A DNA stretch of 64,000 nt from Streptomyces sp. SN-593 (lineage in GTDB: Bacteria; Actinomycetota; Actinomycetes; Streptomycetales; Streptomycetaceae): the NCBI RefSeq assembly GCF_016756395.1, contig NZ_AP018365.1, forward strand, positions 8,745,501-8,809,500, read 5' to 3'. Below are positions 39,201-47,125 of the stretch, piece after piece. Below the pieces are notes generated by a model. It was not told the DNA's origin, did not search any database, and saw only the letters and a program-made list of their open reading frames with translations. A program made the translations under genes and the position numbers. Each line of letters begins with the position of its first letter. Position 1 is the stretch's first letter.

Positions 39201-39359
39201 GAACCACATCCGGCGCTGCGCGGTGGACAGCGGCGCCGGCAGCCGCGGGCGCCGCGCTCCGGACGGCGGCGGCGCGGCCGCGCCGCCGAGGCCGCGCGCC
39301 GCCAGGGCGCGGCGCAGCAGCTCCGCCCGGCGCGGGTCGAGCGGCGCGTCGCCGCTCAT
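33252..39359 (-). CDS. Hybrid NRPS-PKS: C - KS - AT - C-methyltransferase - ACP
   Basis: 2035 residues from ATG 39359, overlapping the Cy-A-PCP stop (ATGA). The condensation domain (about 1-450) has HHIACDD, with Asp in place of the usual Gly. KS (about 540-970) has TACSTSLVALH (Cys715), VEAHGTGTP and KTNVGH, so it is complete. AT (about 1070-1370) has GHSLGEY (Ser1149), of the malonyl type. A SAM-dependent methyltransferase (about 1500-1870) has VLEVGAGRG. The ACP ends with LGGESL (Ser1970). KR, DH and ER are absent. The KS-AT-MT order recalls HMWP1 of yersiniabactin, where the MT methylates the alpha carbon, here possibly twice. A C domain fused directly to KS without an intervening A-PCP is odd. 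It may join two carrier-bound chains in trans before elongation. Confidence 0.9.
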   Translation of the reverse strand: MSGDAPLDPRRAELLRRALAARGLGGAAAPPPSGARRPRLPAPLSTAQRRMWFLHQLAPDDPAYHLTVGVRLDGALDAGRLREAFEEVTRRHEVLRTVYRGASPQEAEQVAAPADAVLSFERRELPPDADPSRVERTVRAWSDRPFDLGRDLPLRLLLLRRSDHGHLLFLTIHHIACDDLSWQVLLGEASAAYRGDGQGPPAARQYADFARWEAEELAGPSFEESRAYWRRLLAGPPGTVRLPADQPRPPRPPRLGVRRRAAVAPGTAARVRELARAAHASPYMVLLTAAALLLRRCGSYGRVPFGTPVVRRPRPEYEPLVGNFGNVMVLPVDVGGPGAEPDPGELLRQVRELCAQAYAHQHVPFETVVADARPDRGGGAPRLFDVMFSSRSQLLGGLDLPGVRCAEYPVDPGTSRFDLVLDVADSADPVGRSAPGTPGTPGTPGEGAPSPPGDGGMYVTVTARADMFTAATTQRLADRFAALIEELAAAAPGATPPLPTGAGRDERPHREGTPDMHDTSAATTAGRSAAAPEPGPDYDPDLDIAVIGMAGRFPGAATLEEFWSGLAQGRESVTSFTAEEFTAAGNDPRALDDPSLVRKEAAVEGIDLFDADFFGYRPSEAELLDPQQRLFLECAYHALQQAGCAPREYPGLIGVYAGSSQSRYFLERVHPHIADAPRSMALLPAVSANSPSTFATRVCYELGLTGPGITVATACSTSLVALHLACRDLLDHACDVALAGGASLNPRPHTGYHHIPDGPLSPDARCRAFDAGANGMFPGDGVGVVVLKRLADALADGDPIRAVVKGSAVNNDGDRKAGFSAPSAAGQREVILAAHAAAGVAASDIGYVEAHGTGTPVGDPIELQALLEAFAADPETGQRPGSCALGSVKTNVGHLDAAAGIAGVIKTVLALEHEELPPSLHFERPNPLIPLEGSPFRVVTEPTGWKRTAGAPRRAGVSAFGIGGTNAHVVLQEAPLLTAPEPDPRPHHLLTVSAKSPQALADTAALLADGIEGRTVLELSDVAQTLRSGREEFEHRLAVTAADLPSAVRALRRGAGSTGRATAARAVALLFPGGGTQFAGMGTGLHDHEPVFRAEMDRAAAVMATLGRDLRAELARDGAGFPGVVATGYAVARQLEAYGVRPVALLGHSLGEYTAACVAGVMSLEDALPLVAERERLMTEAGGATLSVLLGEEQVRARLTGGLGVAAVNGPLHCSVSGPVAEVEELERRLAEEGVDHSRLRLATAVHSALLEPVLPRYAEALARVALHAPAVPIISNVTAAPLTAEEATDPRYWLRHTRHTVRFAEGLAAVHGERGPVLVEVGPSRGLTRLAGLQLGGSAVAVSAMRHPRDGYGDTEALTTALGAVWAAGGTIDRHAPYGDRPPRRLPLPGYAFQRRRFWMDPPRRSPQAGTYLVPDGLREPAFDRALELAARGSRLLVAGGGGEATAASVAHVDPADEAARLAEDDTLLRGRIAVVHPPAELQSVMDALCARHIMRFLHRAGVRTAGGATTTVEEVAATVRVVAGYRPFLDAMLAVLAEDGSIALDGGRVSFRTRPGDAADLGAEPGIEELEALVRSRYPDRIDELDLLRRCAERYPEVLSGAVEGHQVLLPDGAGDISQDVVDQRIGSSDVAVHTRLVAQAVARLARQARGGRLRVLEVGAGRGYLTWDVVEALKGIPGVEYHFTDLGRSFVLAGQREAAEREADFMRFGVLDISGDPAPQGFPAGGFDVVLAFNVLHATPDLRDTLGNVRSLLADGGRLFLLEATRQRRPSMLTAGLFAGWWYFRDDLREHSPLLPPEGWRGVLGERGFDEVQVFPRDAGRLEEADHALLTARSPLPDEAAQRAGRIRRLEEAGGTVEVIAPEAARALSAALGTVLDTPDPVVLRLMEAAEPSPAGPAAADAPAARTPAAGGLYGGGSAFNARPPLDTPYVEPRDDLERTVARAWAAVLGIDRVGAHDDFFDLGGESLLAMQLVTRLREELDVALSVRSFFDAGEPTVAVLAALIERSRAAGPAPAAIAPSPRRAKTATAQE

Positions 39360-42300
39360 GACGCGCCTCCCGGCGGTGCCTGCTCGCCGGCCAGCGCGGC
39401 GTCCAGGTCCTCAGGGGACAGGTCGGCCACGTAGAGGTGCACCGCGGCGATCTGCGCCATCCGGCCCGGCTCGGCCTCCTCCTCCGCCAGCACCCGCGCC
39501 ATGCCCACCACGTCCGAGGTGGCCATGAGCGCGCGCGGCGAGAGGCGCTCGTCGGGGAAGGCGTCGCGCAGCCGCGCCAGGATGCGCGCCCCGACCAGCG
39601 AGTCCCCGCCGAGCGCGAAGAAGTTGTCGTGCGGCCCGACGTGCGCCAGCCCCAGGGCCGACGCCCACGTCCTGGCCAGCAGCTCGACCAGCGGGTCGGC
39701 GGCGGAACCGTCGCCGCCGGCGTCGCCGCCCGTCGCGTCGCCGCCCACGGCGACAGCGGTGGCGGTGGCGGTGGGCGGCGTCGCCGCCGCCTCGCGCGCC
39801 AGGGCGTCCCGGTCCACCTTGCCGTTCCGGGTCAGCGGCAGGCTCGCGCAGGTCACGATGCTCCCGGGTACCAGGTGGGCGGGCAGCAGGCCGCCCAGGT
39901 GGGCCCGCAGCTCCGCGGGATCCGGCGCGGCCCGGCCGGGGACCGGCACCGCGAACGCGGCGAGCCCCCGGTGGCCGGCCGCCTGCTCGCGCCGCACCGG
40001 CACCACCGCGGCCCGGGCCACGCCCGGATGCGCGGCCAGGGCCGCCTCCACCTCGGCCGGCTCGACCCGGCGCCCGGCGATCTGTACCTGGCCGTCCGCC
40101 CGCCCGGCGAACTCGATCACGCCGTCCGCCCGGTAACGCCCCAGGTCGCCGCTGCGGTAGAGGCGTTCACCGGTGCGTGGGTGGGTGGCGAAGGCGCCGC
40201 GGCCGGCCCCCTCGTCGCCCAGGTAGCCGCGCGTGACACCCGGGCCCGAGCAGTACAGCTCACCGGTGACGCCGTCCGGGCGGTCCCGCAGTGCCCGGTC
40301 CAGCACGTGGTAGCGGGTGTTGGCGATCGGCGTGCCGTAGGGGACGGACGTCCACCGCGGGTCGGGCCTGCCGATCGAGTACCAGATGTTCCACAGCGTG
40401 GTCTCGGTCGGGCCGCCCACCGAGACCGCCCGGGCCCCGGGAAACCGCTCGCCCAGCTCCCGTACGGCCGCCAGCGGCACCCAGTCGCCGCCGAGGAACG
40501 CCAGGCGCAGGGTCGCCGGGTCGTCGGCGCGGTCGCCGGGCGTGTCGGCGAGCCGGGCCAGCAGCATCTCCATCATCGCCGGCACCGAGTTCCACACCGT
40601 CACCCGGTGCCGGGCCATCAGCTCCAGCCAGTGCGCCGGATCGGTGCGCCGCGCGGCCTCGGGCAGTACCAGCGTGCCGCCGGCGCCCAGCACGCCGAAC
40701 ACGTCGAACAGCGACATGTCGTGGTGCAGCGCGGTCAGCCCCAGGCACCGGTCGCCCGGACCGAGCGCGAAGCGCTCCGCGGTCGCCCGCAGGCAGTTGA
40801 CGACGCCCCGGTGCTCGATCATCACCCCCTTCGGGGTGCCGGTCGTGCCCGAGGTGAACAGCACGTACGCCAGGTCGTCGGGGGTGCGGTCGGACGGCGG
40901 CAGGTCCCCTGCGCCGTCGTCGAACGAGTCGTCCGCGCCGGCCGAGCCGTGCGAGTCGTCCGCGTCGTGTGAGCCGTGCGAGCCGCCGGTCCGGGGGCCG
41001 GAGCCGTCCTCCGCCCCCGCGTCCCGAGCCGCGGCCGCCACCGCGTCCGCGCGCACCACCGCCCACGGACCGCCCGGCACCGCCCCGGCCAGCGGGGCGT
41101 GCGTGACCACCGCGGCGACCGAGGCCGCCTCCAGCAGCGCGGCCAGCCGGCCCGGCGGGGACTCCGGGTCGAGCGGGACGTACGCGCCGCCCGCCAGCAG
41201 CACCGCCAGCGCCGCCACCACCTGGTCCTCGCCCTTGTCCAGCAGCAGCGCCACCAGCGCGCCCGCCTCGACGCCGCCTTCCGTGCGCAGCCGCCGGGCC
41301 AGCCGGGCCGCGCGCGCCCGCAGCGCGCCGTAGCCCAAGGTGCCCGAGGCGCTGATGACGGCGGGCGCGTCCGGGCGGGCCGCCGCCTGCCGCAGGAACG
41401 CCTCCTGGACCAGCTCGTCCGGGATCGGCACCGCGGCGCCCTGGGCCGCCTCCCGCCGCGCGGCCTGCTCGGCTGGCAGCAGCCCTACGTCGTCGCGGTC
41501 CCACAGCTCCCCGTCGTCCGCCAGCCGCCGCAGCAGCGAGGTCCACGCCCCGAACATCGCGTCCAGCACGCCCGGCGCGAACAGCTCCTCCACCGCGTCC
41601 CAGTTGCACGCCAGGCTGCCGCGCCGCTCCTCGACCTGGGCGTCCAGGTACACCTGCGGGGTCTGCGTGATCCCGTACACGTGCCGCAGCGAGCGCTCCA
41701 GGACGTGCGGCTCGGGGTCGGCCAGGGCGAGGGTGCTGGTCAGCACGACGGGCATGCGCGCCTGCTCACCGCCGTGCAGGCGGGTCAGCCGCCGCAGCAG
41801 CCGGACACCGCCCGCCTCGCCGTGTTCCAGGCCCTCCAGCAGCCGCCGCTGAAGAGCCCGGGCCCGCTCGGCGAAGCCGCCCGGCGCGCTGTGGTCGGCC
41901 TCCACCAGCGTGAAGGACGCGAACTCGCCGACCAGGCCCGCCGCGCCGGGCACCGACGGGTCGCGGTTCATGCTCGGCACGTTGAGCGTGAAACGGTCGG
42001 TGGCGCTCCAGCGGGCGATCACCTCCGCGTAGGCGGCGAGCACCACACCGGTCGGGGTCAGCCCGGCCGCCACGCCGCGCCGTCGCAGCCGCGCCCAGGT
42101 GTCAGGGTCGAGCACCGACTCCCGGCGCACGAAGCGGGGACTGCGCACGCTGTCGGGGTCCACCCGCAGCGGCAGCGCGGGCGCGTCCGGCAGCTCCGGC
42201 AGCCGACGCTCCCAGAACTCCTCGGCCGCCGCCAGGGAGCCCGGCTCCACCGCGGCCGCCCGTTCCCGCAGGTAGTCGGCGAACCCGCCCGCGAGCGGCG

Positions 42301-42814
42301 GCAGTTCGGCGGCCGGATCGTTGTAGTAGGCCGCCAGGTCCCGGTACATCACGTGCCAGCTCGCCCAGTCGACCGTCAGCCCGTCGAAGCCGACGTGCAC
42401 CCGGCAGGTGCCGCCCTGGAGCAGGCACACCACGACGGAGAACAGCGGCCACACCCCGGCCGGCCGCACCTCGTGCGACAACCGCTCGCGCACCGCGGCG
42501 AGCGCCGCGCCGACCTCGTCGGCCGGCCGGTCGCGCAGGTCCACCACCTCGATCGGCGGGTCGGGCACCTCCGCCAGCTCCCGCTGCTCCTGCCGGGTCG
42601 GGTCCACCACGGTGCGCAGCATCCCGTGCCGGTCCACCAGCAGCCGCCACGCGCGCACGAAGCGCCCCGCGTCCAGCGGCCCCTCCAGCTCCAGGTAGGC
42701 GTGGGTGCTCACGTTGCCCAGCGGGTAGGCGTCGCCGCGGCCGACCAGGTACGCCTGCTGCGTGTCGGTCAGCGGGAAGGCGGCGCTCGCGGGCGCGCCC
42801 TGCTCGGGGCCCAT
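39356..42814 (-). CDS. NRPS module Cy-A-PCP, cysteine-type (thiazoline-forming)
   Basis: 1152 residues. ATG 42814 follows GGAGG by seven bases; a GTG one codon earlier is possible. The N-terminal domain is a heterocyclization domain: TDTQQAYLVGRGDAY at the start, and the diagnostic DxxxxDxxS as Asp144, Asp149 and Ser152 in FDGLTVDWASW, replacing the HHxxxDG of C domains. The A domain (about 460-980) has FTSGTTGTPKG. I read its ten-residue code as DMFNFGVLWK, conservative against the known Cys code DLYNLSLIWK; Asn at the fourth and Trp at the ninth position fit Cys. The PCP serine is Ser1072. No epimerase or methyltransferase is embedded. It probably condenses salicyl-ArCP with Cys and closes a hydroxyphenyl-thiazoline, as in pyochelin and yersiniabactin assembly. 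Serine is less likely. Confidence 0.88.
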   Translation of the reverse strand: MGPEQGAPASAAFPLTDTQQAYLVGRGDAYPLGNVSTHAYLELEGPLDAGRFVRAWRLLVDRHGMLRTVVDPTRQEQRELAEVPDPPIEVVDLRDRPADEVGAALAAVRERLSHEVRPAGVWPLFSVVVCLLQGGTCRVHVGFDGLTVDWASWHVMYRDLAAYYNDPAAELPPLAGGFADYLRERAAAVEPGSLAAAEEFWERRLPELPDAPALPLRVDPDSVRSPRFVRRESVLDPDTWARLRRRGVAAGLTPTGVVLAAYAEVIARWSATDRFTLNVPSMNRDPSVPGAAGLVGEFASFTLVEADHSAPGGFAERARALQRRLLEGLEHGEAGGVRLLRRLTRLHGGEQARMPVVLTSTLALADPEPHVLERSLRHVYGITQTPQVYLDAQVEERRGSLACNWDAVEELFAPGVLDAMFGAWTSLLRRLADDGELWDRDDVGLLPAEQAARREAAQGAAVPIPDELVQEAFLRQAAARPDAPAVISASGTLGYGALRARAARLARRLRTEGGVEAGALVALLLDKGEDQVVAALAVLLAGGAYVPLDPESPPGRLAALLEAASVAAVVTHAPLAGAVPGGPWAVVRADAVAAAARDAGAEDGSGPRTGGSHGSHDADDSHGSAGADDSFDDGAGDLPPSDRTPDDLAYVLFTSGTTGTPKGVMIEHRGVVNCLRATAERFALGPGDRCLGLTALHHDMSLFDVFGVLGAGGTLVLPEAARRTDPAHWLELMARHRVTVWNSVPAMMEMLLARLADTPGDRADDPATLRLAFLGGDWVPLAAVRELGERFPGARAVSVGGPTETTLWNIWYSIGRPDPRWTSVPYGTPIANTRYHVLDRALRDRPDGVTGELYCSGPGVTRGYLGDEGAGRGAFATHPRTGERLYRSGDLGRYRADGVIEFAGRADGQVQIAGRRVEPAEVEAALAAHPGVARAAVVPVRREQAAGHRGLAAFAVPVPGRAAPDPAELRAHLGGLLPAHLVPGSIVTCASLPLTRNGKVDRDALAREAAATPPTATATAVAVGGDATGGDAGGDGSAADPLVELLARTWASALGLAHVGPHDNFFALGGDSLVGARILARLRDAFPDERLSPRALMATSDVVGMARVLAEEEAEPGRMAQIAAVHLYVADLSPEDLDAALAGEQAPPGGAS

Positions 42815-45800
42815 CACGCGCCCTCCCCGGCCGCCGGGACCTGCGGGCGGCCCTGGGGGCGGCGCGAGCGGCGCGCGGACAGCGCCTCCCGGCCGCGCAG
42901 CGCCCGGGCCCGGGCCTGCTCGCCGGCCTCGGCCGGCGGCTCCGCGCCGTCCGCCCCCTCTCCGCCTCCCGTGTCGAGGTAGGCCGCGAGCCGGGCCACC
43001 GTCGCGTTGGAGAAGAGCGTCAGCAGCGGCACCTTCACGCCGATCCGCTGCTCGATGAGCGTCTGCGCGCGGACCACCAGCAGGGAATGGCCGCCCAGGT
43101 CGAAGAAGTTGTCGTGCGCGCCGACCTTGTCCACGTCCAGCAGTTCGGCCCAGATCCGCGCCACCGCGTCCTGCGTGCCGGCCGCGGGCGCGGTCCAGCC
43201 GTCCTCGGCGCCGGAGGAGGGCAGCGGCAGTGCGCCCAGGGCCTTGCGGTCGACCTTGCCCGCGGTGGTCAGCGGCAGCTCGGCGAGCACCAGGACCGCG
43301 CGCGGCACCGCGTGCGCCGGCAGCAGCCCGGCCAGCCAGCCGCGCAGCTCCTCACCACCCGGATCGGCCGGACCCGGCTCCGCCGCCGCACCGGCCATCC
43401 CTGCCGGATCAGCCTCCGACGCCGGTCCCGCCGCGCCCTGCTCACCCTCGGCGCCGGTGCGCACCGAGCAGTACCCGACCAGCTCGTGCCCGCCGCCGGC
43501 CGCCGTCCGCGCCAGCACCGCCGCCTGCCGCACCGCCGGATGCCGGGCCAGGACCGCGGCGACCTCACCGGGCTCCACCCGGAAGCCGCGGATCTTCACC
43601 TGGTCGTCGGCGCGGCCCAGGAACTCGATCTCGCCGCCGGGGGTGAACCGCGCCAGGTCCCCGGTGCGGTACATCCGCGCGCCGGGCGTGTCCGCGTACG
43701 GGTCGGCGATGAACGACTCGGCGGTCCGCTCCGGGTCGCCCAGGTAGCCGCGGGCCAACGGCAGCCCGCCGATGTGCAGTTCACCGCCCACGCCCACCGG
43801 CACCGGGCGCAGCGCGGCGTCCAGCACGTACAGGCGGGCGTTGGGGTTCGGCCGGCCGATGGTGACGCGCCGGGTCGACTCCGACGGCTCGAACACCCGG
43901 CAGCTGACGCCGATGGTCGTCTCGGCCGGACCGTACCCGTGGTACATCCGGGCCGGCGAGACCTGCCGGAACCGTGCGTACAGGTCGGCCGTCAACGCCT
44001 CGCCGCCGCACCACAGGTGGCGCAGCGAGCGCAGCCTGCGTGCCGCGTCCACCCGCTCCAGGAGCACGTCGAGCATCGAGGCCACGATGTACAGGAAGGT
44101 GACGCAGCGCCCCTCGATCGTCTCCAGCAGCCGGTCCACGTCACCGTCGTCGCCCGGCTCGGCCACCACCAGGCGGGCACCGGCCACCAGCGGCAGGAAG
44201 ATCTCGTTGATCGAGATGTCGAAGCCCAACGGCGCCTTGTGCAGCACCGCGTCGTCGGGCCGCAGGCCCAGCTTGCCGATCTGCCACAGCATCCGGTTGC
44301 AGATCGCCTGGTGCCGGATCATCACGCCCTTCGGGGTGCCGGTGGAGCCCGAGGTGTGGATCACGTACGCGATCCGCTCCATGTCGGTCCGGCCCGCCGG
44401 CTCCGGTTCCGGCCCCGCGTCCGCCCCGTCCCCGCCGGCGTCCGGGCGCACCACCCGTACACCGCTGCCCGCCAGCAGCCGGTCCGCCTCCTCGCCGCCG
44501 ACCACCAGGGACAGCCCGCACCGGTCCGCGAGGTCCTGGACCCGCGCCGACGGCCAGGACACCTCCAACGGCACGAACGCGCCCTGCGACTTGAGCACCC
44601 CCAGCAGCGCCACCACGAGGTCCACCGAGCGTTCCAGCAACACCCCGACCAGCGTCTCCGGGCCCACCCCGGACGCGCGCAGCCGTGCCGCCAGGCCGGC
44701 CGCCCGCGCCTCCAACTCGCCGTAGGTCAGGGACCGGTCGCCGCACTCCACGGCCACCGCGCCCGGGTCGCGCAGCGCCGCCTCGCGCACCAGGGCGGCC
44801 AGGTCCCGGTCCACCAGCGGGTCGTCCCCCTCCACCGGGCGGCCCCAGCGCAGCAGCAGCTCCCGCTCCGCGTCCGGCACGACCTCCAGCCCGCCCGCGG
44901 TCGTGTGCTCGCCCCGTTCGGCGACGTCGGCCAGCAGCCGCACCAGGTGGCCGGCGGTACGGGCCACGCTCTCCCGGTCGTACAGGTCCGCGTTGCCGGT
45001 GACCGCGCCGTGCAGGGTGCCCCCCGTCTCCCAGCAGTTGAGCACCAGGTCGAAGCGCGCCGAGTCCACCTCCTGCTCGACCGGTTCGGCCCGCAGCCCC
45101 GCGACCTCGGCGCCCTGCGGCGGACTCTGCATCACCGCGAGCACCTGCGGCAGCGGGCCCGCGCCGGTCGAACGGTCCCAGCGCAGTTCGGTCGCGATCG
45201 CGTCGAGCGACACCTCCTGCCGGGCGTACGCCTCGTGGCAGGTGCCCCGCACCCGGTCCAGCAGCTCCCCGAACGGGGTGTCGGGCTCCACCGCCGTGCG
45301 CAGCACCACCGTGTCGGCGAAGCAGCCGACGGCCTGCTGGAGTTCGGGCCGCTCACGGCCGTGCACGACCGAGCCGACCGGCACCGCCTGCTGCCCGGTG
45401 TACCGGTGCAGCAGCGCGGTGAGCGCGGCCACCGCGGCCATGTACGGGGTCGCGTCGTGCCGGCGGGCCAGCTCGCGGACCGCCGACCAGACCCGCGGGT
45501 CCAGGGTGAAGCGGTGCGAGACGCCCAGCGAGCCGGCCACCGGCGGACGGGGCCGGTCGGTGGGCAGGTCGAGCCGCGGCGGCTCACCGCCCAGCTTCTC
45601 CCGCCAGGCCGCGAGGTGCGCGGCGTACTCAGGCCCCGCCTCCCGCTTCTCGCGCCAGCGCGCGTAGTCCCGGTAGGTGACCTGCGGCGGGGGCAGCGGG
45701 CTCGGCAGGCCGGAGGTGAACGCCTCGTACAGCGCGAACAGTTCGCGCAGCAGCACGCCGAGCGACAGCCCGTCGGCGACCGCGTGGTGCACCACCAGCA

Positions 45801-46305
45801 TCAGGACGTGCTCCCCGTCGGCGTGCCGCAGGAGCCCGAACCGGACCAGCGGGCCGCGCTCCAGGTCGAACGGCTCGGTGTCCAGAGCGGCGATCCAGCC
45901 GGCCTCGGCCGACCGGTCGCCTCCGGAGTCGTCCCGGCGCAGCGGCAGTTCGAGCGCGGGGGCCACCACCTGCGTCACCGCGTCGTCGTCGCGGGCGCTG
46001 AGCGTGGTGCGCAACGCCTCGTGGCGCGCGACGAGTTCGGCGAGCGCCCGGCGCAGCGCGACCACGTCGAGCGGCCCGGTCAGACGGACGGCCTGCCCGA
46101 TGTTGTAGGCGGCGGTGCCGGGCAGCAGCCGGGCGTGGACCCACATCCGGCGCTGGGCCGCCGTGGCCGCGACGGGTGCGTCGCCGTCGTGGCTGCCGAT
46201 GCCCTCGGGCCGGGCGGCGCCGGCCAGCCACCGGTCCAGGAGTCGCTGTTTGGCGTCGGACAGCCCGTGCTGTCCGGGCGATTCCTGAGAGCGTTCGTCG
46301 GTCAT
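42814..46305 (-). CDS. NRPS module C-A-PCP, predicted for an N-oxygenated ornithine-like residue
   Basis: 1163 residues. ATG 46305 follows GGGAG by five bases. The condensation domain (about 45-460) has HHAVADG. The A domain (about 490-990) has HTSGSTGTPKGVM and YGPAETT. I read its code as DINYWGGIGK. From memory, this code was assigned to the coelichelin module that uses N5-formyl-N5-hydroxyornithine. A residue with a bidentate N-oxygen side chain is therefore likely, and the iron-boxed heme/cupin enzyme pair at 56-58.6 kb suggests a graminine-type diazeniumdiolate. The carrier serine is Ser1074 (LGGHSLL). The C-terminal tail is Arg/Ala-rich. The stop overlaps the Cy module start. An 820-bp spacer precedes it, so it may begin a separate translation block within the operon. 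Confidence 0.88.
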   Translation of the reverse strand: MTDERSQESPGQHGLSDAKQRLLDRWLAGAARPEGIGSHDGDAPVAATAAQRRMWVHARLLPGTAAYNIGQAVRLTGPLDVVALRRALAELVARHEALRTTLSARDDDAVTQVVAPALELPLRRDDSGGDRSAEAGWIAALDTEPFDLERGPLVRFGLLRHADGEHVLMLVVHHAVADGLSLGVLLRELFALYEAFTSGLPSPLPPPQVTYRDYARWREKREAGPEYAAHLAAWREKLGGEPPRLDLPTDRPRPPVAGSLGVSHRFTLDPRVWSAVRELARRHDATPYMAAVAALTALLHRYTGQQAVPVGSVVHGRERPELQQAVGCFADTVVLRTAVEPDTPFGELLDRVRGTCHEAYARQEVSLDAIATELRWDRSTGAGPLPQVLAVMQSPPQGAEVAGLRAEPVEQEVDSARFDLVLNCWETGGTLHGAVTGNADLYDRESVARTAGHLVRLLADVAERGEHTTAGGLEVVPDAERELLLRWGRPVEGDDPLVDRDLAALVREAALRDPGAVAVECGDRSLTYGELEARAAGLAARLRASGVGPETLVGVLLERSVDLVVALLGVLKSQGAFVPLEVSWPSARVQDLADRCGLSLVVGGEEADRLLAGSGVRVVRPDAGGDGADAGPEPEPAGRTDMERIAYVIHTSGSTGTPKGVMIRHQAICNRMLWQIGKLGLRPDDAVLHKAPLGFDISINEIFLPLVAGARLVVAEPGDDGDVDRLLETIEGRCVTFLYIVASMLDVLLERVDAARRLRSLRHLWCGGEALTADLYARFRQVSPARMYHGYGPAETTIGVSCRVFEPSESTRRVTIGRPNPNARLYVLDAALRPVPVGVGGELHIGGLPLARGYLGDPERTAESFIADPYADTPGARMYRTGDLARFTPGGEIEFLGRADDQVKIRGFRVEPGEVAAVLARHPAVRQAAVLARTAAGGGHELVGYCSVRTGAEGEQGAAGPASEADPAGMAGAAAEPGPADPGGEELRGWLAGLLPAHAVPRAVLVLAELPLTTAGKVDRKALGALPLPSSGAEDGWTAPAAGTQDAVARIWAELLDVDKVGAHDNFFDLGGHSLLVVRAQTLIEQRIGVKVPLLTLFSNATVARLAAYLDTGGGEGADGAEPPAEAGEQARARALRGREALSARRSRRPQGRPQVPAAGEGA

Positions 46306-47125
46306 GCGGTCTCCCGGCTTCCGTGCGGATGAGGGGGGTGGACTCGTACGTGTCGGGGTCCCGGCGGTCATGCCGCCGGGCCGGGGTGCGCGCGTCGCGC
46401 GGCGGCGCGCCTCAGCGGGCCGGGCGCGACCGCCCGGCCGCGCCCGCACCGGGCGCGTGCGGGTGGCCCGGACATCGCGCTCCGGGCACCGGCAGGCAGC
46501 CGGATGCGGTGGTGGGCGTGGTGTGCGTCAGGCGGCTGGCGGGGGTGGGGTGTTCGGGGCCGGGGCCGGGGCCGGGGTCGGTGCGGTGCGTGCCGGGCGG
46601 GCCGGCCGTGCCCGTGCGGGGCGGGTGTGGGTGGCCCGGGCGTGGGGTTGCGGGCGCCGGCCGGCGGCGGGTCCCGGCGGTGGGCTTGGTGTGCGTTAGT
46701 CGGCGTGCGGGGGTGGGGTGTTCGGGGGCGGGGCCGGTGCGAGGTGCCGCCCGGCGTCCGGCGGCCGGTGGGGCGGGCCGTGCCACGGTGGGGCCTCGGC
46801 CGGCGCACGGCCGCGCTCCCTCCGTACGGCAGGGCTGCAGGCTGCCCGGTGCCGCCCCGGTCAGGAGGGCGGGACGGGCGACCGGGTCGCTCCTGCCGGG
46901 GGACCGGCGCGGTCCGCCGGCAGGGTTGCGCCTGCCGGGCGGCCGTCGTGGTCCGCCGGCCGGCGCGGAACACCCCGGGTAGGGCTCCCCCCGTTCGAGC
47001 CGCCGGCAGGCGCTCCTGCCGGCGGCTCCCTCCGCACGCGGGGGGACCGCCGGCGCGCCGGGCACCGCGGTCCGGGGACTTCCGCCGCGCCGCGGACCGC
47101 GGGGGAGTGCTGTGCCGGCCACGCG
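46306..47125. other. 820-bp non-coding spacer inside the assembly-line operon
   Basis: No credible gene was found on either strand; open frames here have abnormal composition for coding sequence. The spacer contains a 168-bp tandem duplication and scattered copies of a gcTCCTGCCGG-like motif (near 46882, 46924 and 47010). Both flanking genes are transcribed on the - strand, so the spacer is either an internal leader or the scar of a lost domain. Confidence 0.7.
46461..46796. repeat. 168-bp imperfect tandem duplication
   Basis: gggtggcccg occurs at 46461 and 46629, and gtgtgcgt followed by a gggggtggggtgttcgggg block occurs at 46521 and 46689; both pairs are exactly 168 bp apart. The copies are diverged in between. 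The outer limits are approximate. Confidence 0.7.

Noticed and set aside
27397..39434. Long + strand frames over the NRPS/PKS region
   Set aside because: They overlap fully with genes that carry clear KS, AT, A, KR and C motifs on the - strand; their translations are Arg/Gln/His-rich without domains.
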